Of a stretch of DNA of 64,000 nt, positions 44,748-52,864 are shown piece by piece. A model generated the notes under the pieces. It ran no database searches and was not told the DNA's origin. It saw only the letters and a list, made by a program, of their open reading frames with translations. This stretch comes from Epilithonimonas tenax DSM 16811. Lineage in GTDB: Bacteria; Bacteroidota; Bacteroidia; Flavobacteriales; Weeksellaceae. Within the stretch, counting starts at the first letter, position 1; each line of letters starts with the position of its first letter. The position numbers and the translations under genes were made by a program. The stretch is taken from NCBI RefSeq assembly GCF_000428485.1, contig NZ_AUAA01000005.1:62001-126000 (forward strand), read 5' to 3'.

Positions 44748-45755
44748 CTAATTAGGTTTCGCTGTCCAGATAGCGCCATTTTTGGTTGTCAGTTTTTCCA
44801 GTTTTCCTGTGGAGGCGAGTTCGTCCAGAATCTTTTCGCTTTCTTTCCTGTTATTCCCAGATAGCTCGCTGAACTCTTTTGCAGTGAGAGAACTGTACTT
44901 TTTGAACAAGGATTCCCAATCTTTTGCGTATCCACTCTTTGTCGCTTTTGGCTGGGCGGTTAGGATCGCCGTTTCATAGAAGGTATATGGTTTTGTTCCA
45001 TAAACCGTTTGAGATTCACCGTTGAAATCCACGAAAAACAAAGTAGGAAATCCTCTCACACTCAGTTGTCTGGCGAGCTTCAGATCGTCTTCGAAAAGGG
45101 TTTTTGCTCTGCCATCGTAATCCGATTTTAATTGATCAACATCTAGTTCAACTTTCTCTGCTGCCAAAGCAATGTTTTCCCATTTGGCGATGTTTTTCTT
45201 TTTCAAGAAGACCAATTCTCTTAGTTCTCTCATAAAGAGAATCGCCTTATCATCGCTCTGTAACTGCGCTGCTTTGAAAGCTATGGACGGCGGATAGGAG
45301 GAATCTAACGGATCTTCTAACCACACATCACCGTCAATAGGCATATCGTAATAACCACTCACCTCGTCCCAATGGTGCGCAACATCCGATGGCTGACTGA
45401 TCCCGCCGGTGTTGTAATTCCAGTCTGGCAGCAAGCCTCCCATATGATATTCCAGCTCTATTTCCTGGCCATACTCCAACTTCATTTTTCTCAACTGCGG
45501 TTCTATTCCCCAACAGGAGGAGCAGATCGGGTCTGTGAAATAGATGACCTTGATGGATTTTTGTTTGTTATCGATTTTAACAGAGCTGTTCTTCCCAACT
45601 TCTGGAACGCCGCAAACGCCAGTTTCTGCGTCGCAAAGCAATGGATTGTTGTGTGTTGTAGATTCGTTCATCGTTTTTTTATTTTTATTTATTTGTCCGT
45701 CCAAGGAGAAAGACCATAGACTGAGGCTTAATAATATGAGTTGTTTAGCATTCAT
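44748..45755 (-). CDS. DsbA-family thioredoxin-fold protein (YjbH/SpxH-like)
   Basis: A 335-aa protein with a DsbA-like domain: active site DPICSSCWGIEPQLRK (Cys78, Cys81) and cis-Pro loop VRGFPTLFFVD. A helical insertion follows the active site, and a C-terminal segment of about 70 residues resembles a winged-helix tail (LTAKEFSELSGNNRKESEKILDELASTGKLEKL). The N-terminus MNAKQLILLSLSLWSFSLDGQ looks like a Sec signal. However, starting at Met29 (MNESTTHNNPLL) would give a cytoplasmic YjbH-like protein. The long start is 10 nt after the deformylase-like gene, which favours it. Location is therefore unsettled. Confidence 0.82.
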   Translation of the reverse strand: MNAKQLILLSLSLWSFSLDGQINKNKKTMNESTTHNNPLLCDAETGVCGVPEVGKNSSVKIDNKQKSIKVIYFTDPICSSCWGIEPQLRKMKLEYGQEIELEYHMGGLLPDWNYNTGGISQPSDVAHHWDEVSGYYDMPIDGDVWLEDPLDSSYPPSIAFKAAQLQSDDKAILFMRELRELVFLKKKNIAKWENIALAAEKVELDVDQLKSDYDGRAKTLFEDDLKLARQLSVRGFPTLFFVDFNGESQTVYGTKPYTFYETAILTAQPKATKSGYAKDWESLFKKYSSLTAKEFSELSGNNRKESEKILDELASTGKLEKLTTKNGAIWTAKPN

Positions 45756-45765
45756 TTCTCAGGAA

Positions 45766-46398
45766 TTACCTTGTCACAGCGTTGCTTTTCTTATAAAACT
45801 GCAACGTCTTGTAAGATTCATTTCTTTCTTTTTCCAATTTATCCGATATCAAAACCCCGAATAAGTGATCAATCTCGTGCTGGAAGATGACAGCCGTGAA
45901 ACCTTCCACCATTTCGTCGTGCTTCTTATTGTCGAGGTCATCATATTGCAGCCGGATGCTGTAGCTTCTGTAGAAATCGCCGCGAAAAGTGTCTATCGAC
46001 AGGTCTCCTTCCGGACCTTTGTTCAGTAGTTCCGACCACCAGGTGATCTTCGGATTGATAAAATATTCTACCGGCGCACCTTCCTTGTCAAACCTTTGCA
46101 CCAGCACCACTCTCCTATTGATCCCAACCTGAGGCGCCGCAATCCCGACGCCACCGCCTGTTGCAGCCAAAGCTAACCTCATCCTCTCGATTAAGATTGG
46201 TAAGTTTTTATCCTTCGGTGAGATCTCTTCGGACTGTTTCAGCAGTACTTTGTGCTGTTCCTCTTTATCGGTTTGATAGATCGCCAAGGCCGTTTTTGGA
46301 TCTCCGGCAAGGATCAATTTTTTTTCTTCTTTTGAGAATTTCTGAGAAAAAGCAAAGCTTCCCAAAAACACTACTATTAAAACCGTAAAATTCCGCAT
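45766..46398 (-). CDS. Exported peptide-deformylase-like protein with altered metal ligand
   Basis: A 210-aa protein with a Sec signal peptide (MRNFTVLIVVFLGSFAFSQ) in front of a peptide-deformylase fold. Motif 1 GVGIAAPQ (83-90) and motif 3 HEIDH (174-178) are intact. Motif 2, normally EGCLS with the Cys metal ligand, reads EGDLS: Asp132 is encoded by GAC (46010 region). Normal PDF works in the cytoplasm on ribosome-bound peptides, so an exported copy has a different job. It may bind metal with Asp-His-His or be inactive as a deformylase. It forms an operon with the dsbA-like gene. Confidence 0.85.
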   Translation of the reverse strand: MRNFTVLIVVFLGSFAFSQKFSKEEKKLILAGDPKTALAIYQTDKEEQHKVLLKQSEEISPKDKNLPILIERMRLALAATGGGVGIAAPQVGINRRVVLVQRFDKEGAPVEYFINPKITWWSELLNKGPEGDLSIDTFRGDFYRSYSIRLQYDDLDNKKHDEMVEGFTAVIFQHEIDHLFGVLISDKLEKERNESYKTLQFYKKSNAVTR

Positions 46399-46413
46399 CG
46401 TCTATTTTTATTT

Positions 46414-46421
46414 CAAAGATA
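46414..46421 (-). promoter_or_regulatory. Promoter -7 box of the deformylase-like operon
   Basis: TATCTTTG on the minus strand, 15 nt upstream of the ATG. The dispersed element copy D begins 9 nt further upstream and so occupies the -33 region. Confidence 0.5.
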
Positions 46422-46429
46422 AATATTTT

Positions 46430-46557
46430 GGGCACCTGATCCGTGCTCCGTTCCCGCTTTTTTCTGTCATTGCGAACGATGAGAAGCAACATATTGAATT
46501 GTCGTACACCCGCAATGCCAGAAAAAGAGCTCCACTCAGCCCGGGGTGCGCTTCGCA
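46430..46557 (+). repeat. Dispersed structured element, copy D
   Basis: Outer stem GCACC (46432-46436) with GGTGC (46545-46549), a third version of the covarying closing stem. The 5' block GATCCGTGCTCCGTTCCCGC runs into six T; AAAAAGA leads to the 3' block GCTCCACTCAGCCCGGG. The apical stem pairs 46464-46474 with 46511-46521 (10 of 11). The right flank CTTCGCAA can also pair with TTGCGAA of the apical stem, an alternative fold. It is located upstream of the deformylase-like gene. Confidence 0.88.
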
Positions 46558-46678
46558 AAGTTGAAATTTTCAGATTTTAATTCCCGTTTTTCCAATAATT
46601 TTAAAGATCTTTTAAAGCTAAAAAACGCCCTTCGCCAAGTGCGATGGATAGCGTGTTTGAAGCGGTCATTAAATGCAT

Positions 46679-46788
46679 CAAGACGAATTTATCAAGTCAT
46701 CTTGATGAATTAAGAAAATCAACTTGATGAATTGATCAAAAGGTCTTGCTGATTTTGCAAAACATTCAGTTTGATTTTCAATTTGATG
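46679..46788. repeat. Five-unit degenerate tandem repeat, period 22 bp
   Basis: Units begin at 46679, 46701, 46723, 46745 and 46767. All share C at position 1, GA at 7-8 and TT at 10-11 (for example CTTGATGAATT starting units 2 and 3). The rest varies. Several TCAAG/CTTGA words give local hairpins. It lies in the 493-bp gap between the deformylase-like gene and the end of the metal-efflux operon, which otherwise holds copy D and a terminator. Confidence 0.6.
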
Positions 46789-46796
46789 TTAATTAT

Positions 46797-46835
46797 TAAA
46801 AAAAACGTTCCCCCGAAATGATCCGCGAGAACGCC
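46797..46835 (-). terminator. Terminator of the czcCBA-type operon
   Basis: CGTTC (46806-46810) pairs with GAACG (46829-46833), with further G+C pairing inside. An A run at 46797-46805 provides the T tract on the minus strand. Confidence 0.6.
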
Positions 46836-46891
46836 AACTAGAGAAAGAAACTAACAACTATAACTTAACTAGAGTATAATGAATTTGTGTT

Positions 46892-49800
46892 TTAATTGAT
46901 AACTTCATTTTTCCGTCTGTTGAAGATCCAGAAGATGATCGGGAAAATAAGAAGAGTTAATATTGTTGCGGTCATCAGTCCACCAATGATGACGATTGCC
47001 AAAGGCTTCTGAGACTCAGACCCGATTCCGGTGGAAAGTGCCGCTGGTAAAAGACCAATCGAAGCCATAAGTGCGGTCATCACAACAGGCCTCGTTCTCA
47101 CTTTCACACCTTCCATAATGGATGAATCCAACGATAAGCCGTTCTTCACATTTTGATGGAACTCGGAAATCAGGATGACTCCGTTTTGGATACAAATCCC
47201 AATCAAAGCGATCATCCCTACTCCGGCAGAGATTCCGAAATTCATATGCGTTAAATGCAGTGCGATGATAGCACCAATCAGGGCAAAAGGAACATTCGCC
47301 AAAACCAAAAGTGAATCTTTCATATTCCCAAACAGAATGAACAACAGGAAGAAGATCCCAATAATACTGATGGGAACAACCTGCGTCAATCTGCTGGTTG
47401 CTCTCTGCTGATTTTCAAACTGCCCGGTCCATCCAATCGAATAGCCATCCGGCAATTTGATCTTTTCTACTTTTTTCTGAGCATCCGCAATCGTTCCTCC
47501 AAGGTCACGATCACGGATAGAGAACTTGACCCCGATGTAACGTTTGATATCATCTCTGTAGATGAACGCCGCGCCATTTTCTTTCTCAATCGTGCTGATC
47601 TCTTTCAATGGGATTTTCGTACCATCCTGGGTGGGAACCATCAAGGAAGCGATATCGGTTTCATTCTTTCTGTATTCCCGTGCGTAACGCAATCTGATCG
47701 GGAACTTTCGCTCGCCATCAAACATTTCAGAACCGGTCTTTCCCCCAAAAGCCATTTCCAGAACGGATTGCGCATCTGCTGGCAATACGCCGTACGCCGC
47801 CATTTTGCTTCTGTCCAAAACCACACTGATCTCTGGTTGCCCAATATTCTTGATAATGCCTGGATCTTTCACACCATCCACATCTTTGATAGAAGCCAAA
47901 ACTTCGTCCGCCAGTCTGTCCAAAGTGTGAAGATTTTCGCCATAGATCTTGATTCCATTTTCTGCTTTGAAACCTGCAACCGCTTCTGCCACATTATCAG
48001 AAATCGGTTGAGAATAGTTGAAAGTAATGCCTTGGTGATTTTTCAGTTTTTTATTAATCTGCTCAATCAAGTTGTCATAAGTGATCTTACGTTTCCATTC
48101 TACTTTTGGTTGGAGACTCACGGCGAACTGTACGAAACCAAATCCGTTCGGGTCGGTTCCGTCATTGCTTCTTCCCGTTTGTGATAAAACATCTGTGACT
48201 TCTGGGAAACTCATAATGTCTTTTTTGAGTTCATTGGCTGTAACGAGAGATTTGTCTAAGGACGAACTCATCGGCATCTCTGCGGTGATCCAAAGGGAAC
48301 CTTCATTCAATTGTGGGAGAAACTCTGTTCCCAGGAATGTCGCTGAAAATAAAGTGATTGCCAAAACCACCGTGGAAACCAGAAGACTTATTTTCTTGTA
48401 TCGGAAGGTGAACTTCAAACCTTTCATCACGTATTTGTCCCAGAATTCTACGAATGGATTGTGTCTTTCTTTCACATTTTTCTTTAATAACAAGTGCGAC
48501 ATCACAGGAACTAAAGTCAAAGTGAATATCAAAGCGCCCAACAAAGCAAAACCTAAAGTGAATGCTAATGGCGAGAACATTTTACCCTCCACTTTTTGGA
48601 AAGAGAAAATCGGTAAAAGAGACGTGATGATGATTAATTTTGAAAAGAAGATCGCTTTCCCCAATCCAGTTCCGGTATGTTTGATCCAACCTGCTTTTGC
48701 CATTTTGTTGAAGCGTTCCATTCCATATTTCTTCGCTTTGTGGTCTAGCATGACGAATAATCCTTCGACCATCACGACGGCGCCGTCAATGATGATTCCG
48801 AAATCCACAGCACCTAATGATAACAAGTTGGCGCTCATTCCTGCCATTTTCAGACAGAAAAAAGCAAACAATAAGGACAATGGAGTAATGATGGAAACAA
48901 TTAAAGTCGTTCGCCAATCTGCCATAAAAATCAATACAATGACCGTTACGAGGATGATACCTTCCAAAAGGTTATGCATGACCGTATTGGTGGTAAAATC
49001 CATCAGGTTCTGGCGGTCATAGAAGGTTCTCATTTTAACATCCTTCGGAAGAATTTTGGTATTCAGTTCAGCGATTTTGGCTTTCACCAGTTTCAGAACT
49101 TCCTGCGCATTCTCGCCTTTTCTCATCACGACAATCCCTTCCACTGTGTCATTCTCATTGTTAAGAGAAGCTTGCCCTACTCTCGGCATAGAACCTTCGT
49201 GAACATCGGCCACATATTTGACGAGGATTGGATTTCCGCTGTCATTGTGAACGGTGATATTTTCGATATCAGCAATAGACTTTACCAGACCAATTCCACG
49301 CACCACATAAGCTTGCCCACTTTTCTCGATGACATCGCCGCCGACATTCAGGTTGCTGTTGGTTACCGCGTCCATAACTTCGGCTGGTGTCAGGTTGTAT
49401 TTGTCTAATTTTCTGGGATCGATACTTAACTCAAAAACTTTGTCCTGACCTCCGAAAACATTCACGTCCGCAACACCGGGAACACTTCGTAAGGCTCTAT
49501 CTACAACCCAGGTTTGGAGTGTCAAAAGGTCTCTGGAATCACGGTCTTTGCTTTCTAAGGTGTAACGGTAGATTTCACCAGTTGGTCCGTAAGGTGGCTG
49601 AACTTCCGGGTCAATTTCGTCTGGTAAACTGACAGTTCGCAATTGGTTGTTGACCATATTCCTAGCGAAAATATCGTCCACACCATCTTCAAACAAGATC
49701 TTGACGATGGAAAGTCCAAACATTGTGGTACTTCGGACGCTGGTCTTTTTCTGAACGGGACTCATTGCCAGTTCTATCGGTGTGGTGACGAAACGTTCTA

Positions 49801-49990
49801 CCTCTTCTGCACTTCTACCATTCCATTGCGTGACAATAACGATCTGTGTATTGGTCACATCCGGGAAAGCCTCGATGGGCATATTTTTGAAACTGATGAA
49901 ACCTGCAACCGCCAGAATCGCCACCCAGATGACTGTGAACGCTTTATTTTTAAGGGAAAATCCTATGATACTGTTTATGAAGTTGTTCAT
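46892..49990 (-). CDS. czcA: Heavy-metal efflux RND transporter, CzcA type
   Basis: A 1032-aa inner-membrane proton antiporter with 12 expected TM helices and two large periplasmic loops. The TM4 motif DFGIIIDGAVVMVE (near residues 395-410) has the two Asp of divalent-metal CzcA (Zn/Co/Cd) rather than the CusA pattern for Cu/Ag. N-terminal IPIEAFPDVTNTQIVIVTQWNGRSAEEVERFVTTPIE is typical of the HME subfamily. It is the last gene of tolC-czcB-czcA, after a 228-nt gap containing palindromes and a heptamer array. Metal specificity is inferred from the motif. Confidence 0.92.
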   Translation of the reverse strand: MNNFINSIIGFSLKNKAFTVIWVAILAVAGFISFKNMPIEAFPDVTNTQIVIVTQWNGRSAEEVERFVTTPIELAMSPVQKKTSVRSTTMFGLSIVKILFEDGVDDIFARNMVNNQLRTVSLPDEIDPEVQPPYGPTGEIYRYTLESKDRDSRDLLTLQTWVVDRALRSVPGVADVNVFGGQDKVFELSIDPRKLDKYNLTPAEVMDAVTNSNLNVGGDVIEKSGQAYVVRGIGLVKSIADIENITVHNDSGNPILVKYVADVHEGSMPRVGQASLNNENDTVEGIVVMRKGENAQEVLKLVKAKIAELNTKILPKDVKMRTFYDRQNLMDFTTNTVMHNLLEGIILVTVIVLIFMADWRTTLIVSIITPLSLLFAFFCLKMAGMSANLLSLGAVDFGIIIDGAVVMVEGLFVMLDHKAKKYGMERFNKMAKAGWIKHTGTGLGKAIFFSKLIIITSLLPIFSFQKVEGKMFSPLAFTLGFALLGALIFTLTLVPVMSHLLLKKNVKERHNPFVEFWDKYVMKGLKFTFRYKKISLLVSTVVLAITLFSATFLGTEFLPQLNEGSLWITAEMPMSSSLDKSLVTANELKKDIMSFPEVTDVLSQTGRSNDGTDPNGFGFVQFAVSLQPKVEWKRKITYDNLIEQINKKLKNHQGITFNYSQPISDNVAEAVAGFKAENGIKIYGENLHTLDRLADEVLASIKDVDGVKDPGIIKNIGQPEISVVLDRSKMAAYGVLPADAQSVLEMAFGGKTGSEMFDGERKFPIRLRYAREYRKNETDIASLMVPTQDGTKIPLKEISTIEKENGAAFIYRDDIKRYIGVKFSIRDRDLGGTIADAQKKVEKIKLPDGYSIGWTGQFENQQRATSRLTQVVPISIIGIFFLLFILFGNMKDSLLVLANVPFALIGAIIALHLTHMNFGISAGVGMIALIGICIQNGVILISEFHQNVKNGLSLDSSIMEGVKVRTRPVVMTALMASIGLLPAALSTGIGSESQKPLAIVIIGGLMTATILTLLIFPIIFWIFNRRKNEVIN

Positions 49991-50040
49991 ATTTTATATT
50001 TTGAATCACAATTTTTAGTTATGATTATTCATATTAAGAT

Positions 50041-50140
50041 TGACCACAGAGCAAATCTGCAGCAATTTGTATTAACCATAGGTTCACCTACGGCTACTGA
50101 TGTTGAACCCTTTCGGATTTTAATCGGATGAAAAAGTTGA
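50041..50140. repeat. Palindrome-rich segment in the czcB-czcA gap
   Basis: CCATAGGT TC ACCTACGG (50076-50093) is a near-perfect hairpin (one G-T). GGTTCA (50081-50086) pairs alternatively with TGAACC (50104-50109), and TCGGATTTTAATCGGA follows. It resembles REP-type palindromes near IS200-like elements, but no transposase is present. It could modulate czcA expression relative to czcB. Confidence 0.45.
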
Positions 50141-50184
50141 ATGAATTTGATGAGCTATCCATCAATAAAACACACCAATAGGAT

Positions 50185-50219
50185 GTCTTTTATCTTTATT
50201 CTATTTTCTTTCATCTACT
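50185..50219 (-). repeat. Heptamer array, core TCT
   Basis: GTCTTTT, ATCTTTA, TTCTATT, TTCTTTC and ATCTACT (plus-strand reading) with exact 7-bp spacing directly after the czcB stop codon. Confidence 0.75.
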
Positions 50220-51301
50220 TAATTATTCAGAGAGCGGTAAATCAGTAATTGATTGTTGGTCACCACGGTTTCACCTTCTGCAAGGCCGCTTGCAACGTAG
50301 GTGTTCTCTGTGTTCTGTTTGAGGATTTTGATTTCTTTAACTTTAATATCGGTTGGGGATTTATAAACCACCACGAAATAACGGTTATCATCAAAGATCA
50401 ATGCGCTGGAAGGAATGGCCAAAGCGGTTTCATTTTCTGCAGAAGAAACTCTAATAGTTGCTTTACTTTCCGGGATCAATAAGCCTTGAGAATTATTCAG
50501 GACTACCCTAGCCTGCATAGAATTGGTATCCGGATCGATGATTTTGAAGACTTTATCAATCTTACCAAAAAAGACTTTATCAGGATAAGATAATGTGGAA
50601 ACATGGGCTTTCATCCCCAGATTAATTTTATCGATATCTGCCTCGTTCACGTTCATTATTGCCCAGACATTTTTGGTATTTGTGACGTCGAAGATATTTT
50701 CACTTCGGTCACTTCTGAGTTCCATATCTTTATTGATATCCTTATGAACAATGTAGCCGTTGATTGGCGAAATAACACTGTAGATGTTTCCTTTTTTTAT
50801 ATTGTAAACAGTGCTCACCGCGTTGGATCTGTGCAAGGCGTCTTTGGCTTTTTGAACCTCACTTTGTGCTTCCAGAATATCTTTTTCGGTATTCAGTTTT
50901 CCGGCGTACATTTCTTTGGCCACGCGTAGATTATTTTCGGCAACCAACAATTCGGTTTTTGCATCGCTGACATCTTTCTGAACTTCCGCCAGTTCTGTAC
51001 TTCTGATGGTCGCCAGAACCTGACCTTTGTGAACATAATCTCCCAATTCTACATTCACGCTCAAAACGTTTCCGCCAACCAAAGGGAAAATATCGATATA
51101 AGTATTCTTGTCAGCAGAAATTTTTCCGTAGAAACTGTATTCGTCCTCGATGAATTTCTTCTGCACTTTTGCGAATGTTGTGGACTTCAGCATCGTTTGG
51201 CTCAATTCAAAACCTTTCGTTTCTTCCTTCACGGTTTCTTCCTTTTTAGAACAGGATATCAAACTGATGGCGAGGATAATGGGAATGATAATTTTTTGCA
51301 T
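50219..51301 (-). CDS. czcB: Efflux RND periplasmic adaptor (CzcB/CusB type), lipoprotein
   Basis: A 360-aa membrane-fusion protein with signal and lipobox MQKIIIPIILAISLISC (Cys17). A biotinyl-lipoyl-like half motif (IFPLVGGNVLSVNVELGDYVHKGQVLATI) is followed by an alpha-hairpin (about 115-165). A second lipoyl half (VISPINGYIVHKDI) and beta-barrel domains complete it. It links CzcA to the TolC-like channel across the periplasm. It overlaps the tolC-like stop by one base (TAATG). Confidence 0.92.
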   Translation of the reverse strand: MQKIIIPIILAISLISCSKKEETVKEETKGFELSQTMLKSTTFAKVQKKFIEDEYSFYGKISADKNTYIDIFPLVGGNVLSVNVELGDYVHKGQVLATIRSTELAEVQKDVSDAKTELLVAENNLRVAKEMYAGKLNTEKDILEAQSEVQKAKDALHRSNAVSTVYNIKKGNIYSVISPINGYIVHKDINKDMELRSDRSENIFDVTNTKNVWAIMNVNEADIDKINLGMKAHVSTLSYPDKVFFGKIDKVFKIIDPDTNSMQARVVLNNSQGLLIPESKATIRVSSAENETALAIPSSALIFDDNRYFVVVYKSPTDIKVKEIKILKQNTENTYVASGLAEGETVVTNNQLLIYRSLNN

Positions 51302-52548
51302 TAATAAAAGATTTTGGTTTGTACTAATTGATTGAGCTGCTCTGCGGAGATCATAATCTGTTTTTTCATTTCGTAGATCTGCAAAACGGTTTGTCTGTAG
51401 CTTTCCAGAAAATCTGTGAAGTCCATCAGGCTGATGTTTCCGCTTCGGAAGTTTTTGAGAATGCCATTGTAAACTGTATTGAGGTTTTCAACATCCACAG
51501 GTTTCAGTTCGACATATTGGTCGTATTGGTTTTTCCAGGTCTGATAGGCCGATTCTACCTGCGTTTCGAGATTCAGTTTTTGATATTCTGAGTTTTTCTC
51601 GTTTTGTTGGATCGCATATTTTGCTTTTTCAACATTTCCTTTGTTCACTTTCCAAAGTGGAATTGGGATGCCGACTTTCAGATTGATCTCATTTCTGAAA
51701 GTTCCCGAGTTTTGATCATACTCCACACCCAGATTAAGGTCTGGTGTGGACAATGATTTTTGCCATTGGGCGAAGAGTTTGCTGTTCTCTATCAATCTAA
51801 GATTATAAAGATAATCGGCGTTGTTGACCAAAGCTTTTTCTTTTAGGATCTCCAGATCGCCGAAAGGTTGAGAGATCAAAATATCATTCTCCTCAAGCTT
51901 GGAAATATGGGGAAGAATGTTGTCCGAAATGCCTGTCAGGATCTTCATGGTCTGCTGGAACGCCAGAATGTTATTGTTGATCTCGATCTTATCATTGTTC
52001 AACTGAATGACGATGCTTTGAAGTCGCACATAATCTTTGAGTGAGATATTGCCTTTATCAGTCTGGACCTTGTAAGCTGCCAGAAGCTCATTCATATATT
52101 TCAATTGGCCATCGATGCTGATCTGTTTTTTCTGTTCGTAGATCAGGTTGTAATACGTTTCCCGAAGTTGAGATCTGAGGTCAACCAGCAATTGATTGAA
52201 TTGTAGTTGTGAAAGTTCTTTGTTGGATTTGGCAAACTGTATTTCGTTTTTCTTTTTGCCACCGAGGTAAATGAGTTGTGTAATCTCTGCACCTTTCGCT
52301 CGCCCAATATCAAAAGCGCGTTTGTCCTCGGGATTGTAAACATTCACGTAACCGCTGATCTGTGGAAGTTCCCAGATCTTGGTCTGCATAATATCGGCGT
52401 CTGCCATATTGATATTATATTGTGCGGCGAGAACTTGAAGGTTGTTTTTTTGAAATGCTAATTCGCAATCCTGAAGAGACATCTGCTGTTGTCCGGATAG
52501 ACAAACAAATGCCGAAACGGATAACACCAGCGTTGTTATTTTATTCAT
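51301..52548 (-). CDS. czcC: TolC-family outer-membrane efflux protein (CzcC type)
   Basis: A 415-aa protein with signal peptide MNKITTLVLSVSAFVCLSGQ and the two alpha-helical OEP repeats of the TolC fold (about 20-205 and 230-405). It forms the outer-membrane exit duct of the metal efflux pump. It is the first gene of the operon, placed downstream of the two-component system that probably controls it. The symbol is by position with czcA/czcB rather than by specific motif. Confidence 0.9.
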   Translation of the reverse strand: MNKITTLVLSVSAFVCLSGQQQMSLQDCELAFQKNNLQVLAAQYNINMADADIMQTKIWELPQISGYVNVYNPEDKRAFDIGRAKGAEITQLIYLGGKKKNEIQFAKSNKELSQLQFNQLLVDLRSQLRETYYNLIYEQKKQISIDGQLKYMNELLAAYKVQTDKGNISLKDYVRLQSIVIQLNNDKIEINNNILAFQQTMKILTGISDNILPHISKLEENDILISQPFGDLEILKEKALVNNADYLYNLRLIENSKLFAQWQKSLSTPDLNLGVEYDQNSGTFRNEINLKVGIPIPLWKVNKGNVEKAKYAIQQNEKNSEYQKLNLETQVESAYQTWKNQYDQYVELKPVDVENLNTVYNGILKNFRSGNISLMDFTDFLESYRQTVLQIYEMKKQIMISAEQLNQLVQTKIFY

Positions 52549-52630
52549 TTTATCTCGTTTTGGTTTTGCAAAAATGCTTTACCTCGATTAAAACGGACTT
52601 AAATGGCACTTAAAAAAAACTTAATTGTGG

Positions 52631-52665
52631 TTTAGAGAATAGAATATAGACGGATAGATGAAAGA
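52631..52665 (-). repeat. Heptamer array, core TAGA
   Basis: TTTAGAG, AATAGAA, TATAGACG (8 nt), GATAGAT and GAAAGAC upstream of the czcC start. The stretch ATAGACGGATAGATGA matches the repeats around 4HB cassette 2, but no four-helix-bundle gene is present here. Confidence 0.65.
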
Positions 52666-52730
52666 CTTTTATAAAATATTCTTTCTTAAATTTTGCAGAT
52701 TTGAATTGATTGACAAAAGTTGAATCATTT

Positions 52731-52854
52731 GCGAAGCTGCAGCCCGACTTGAGTGGAGCTCTTTTTGTGATTGCGATGGTAGAAAAGTTCTATGTAGTAA
52801 GTCACGTTTTTCGCAATGACAAAAAAGCGGGAACGGAAGGCGGAACAGCTGCCC
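52731..52854 (-). repeat. Dispersed structured element, copy E (inverted)
   Basis: On the minus strand the element reads GGGCAGCTGTTCCGCCTTCC, then GTTCCCGC and six T. A long apical stem (52811-52821 with 52766-52776, 10 of 11 pairs) is followed by AAAAAGAGC and TCCACTCAAGTCGGGCTGC. The outer stem pairs 52848-52852 with 52739-52743. It lies in the 316-bp gap between the sensor kinase gene and czcC, in the same sense as both. Confidence 0.88.
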
Positions 52855-52864
52855 AAATAAAATA

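Noticed and set aside
48081-49022. 313-codon open frame on the plus strand inside czcA
   Set aside because: It is antisense to a strongly conserved RND pump and has no family features; it reflects codon bias of the opposite strand. The same holds for other long antisense frames in icd, trp, czcA and hmuR.
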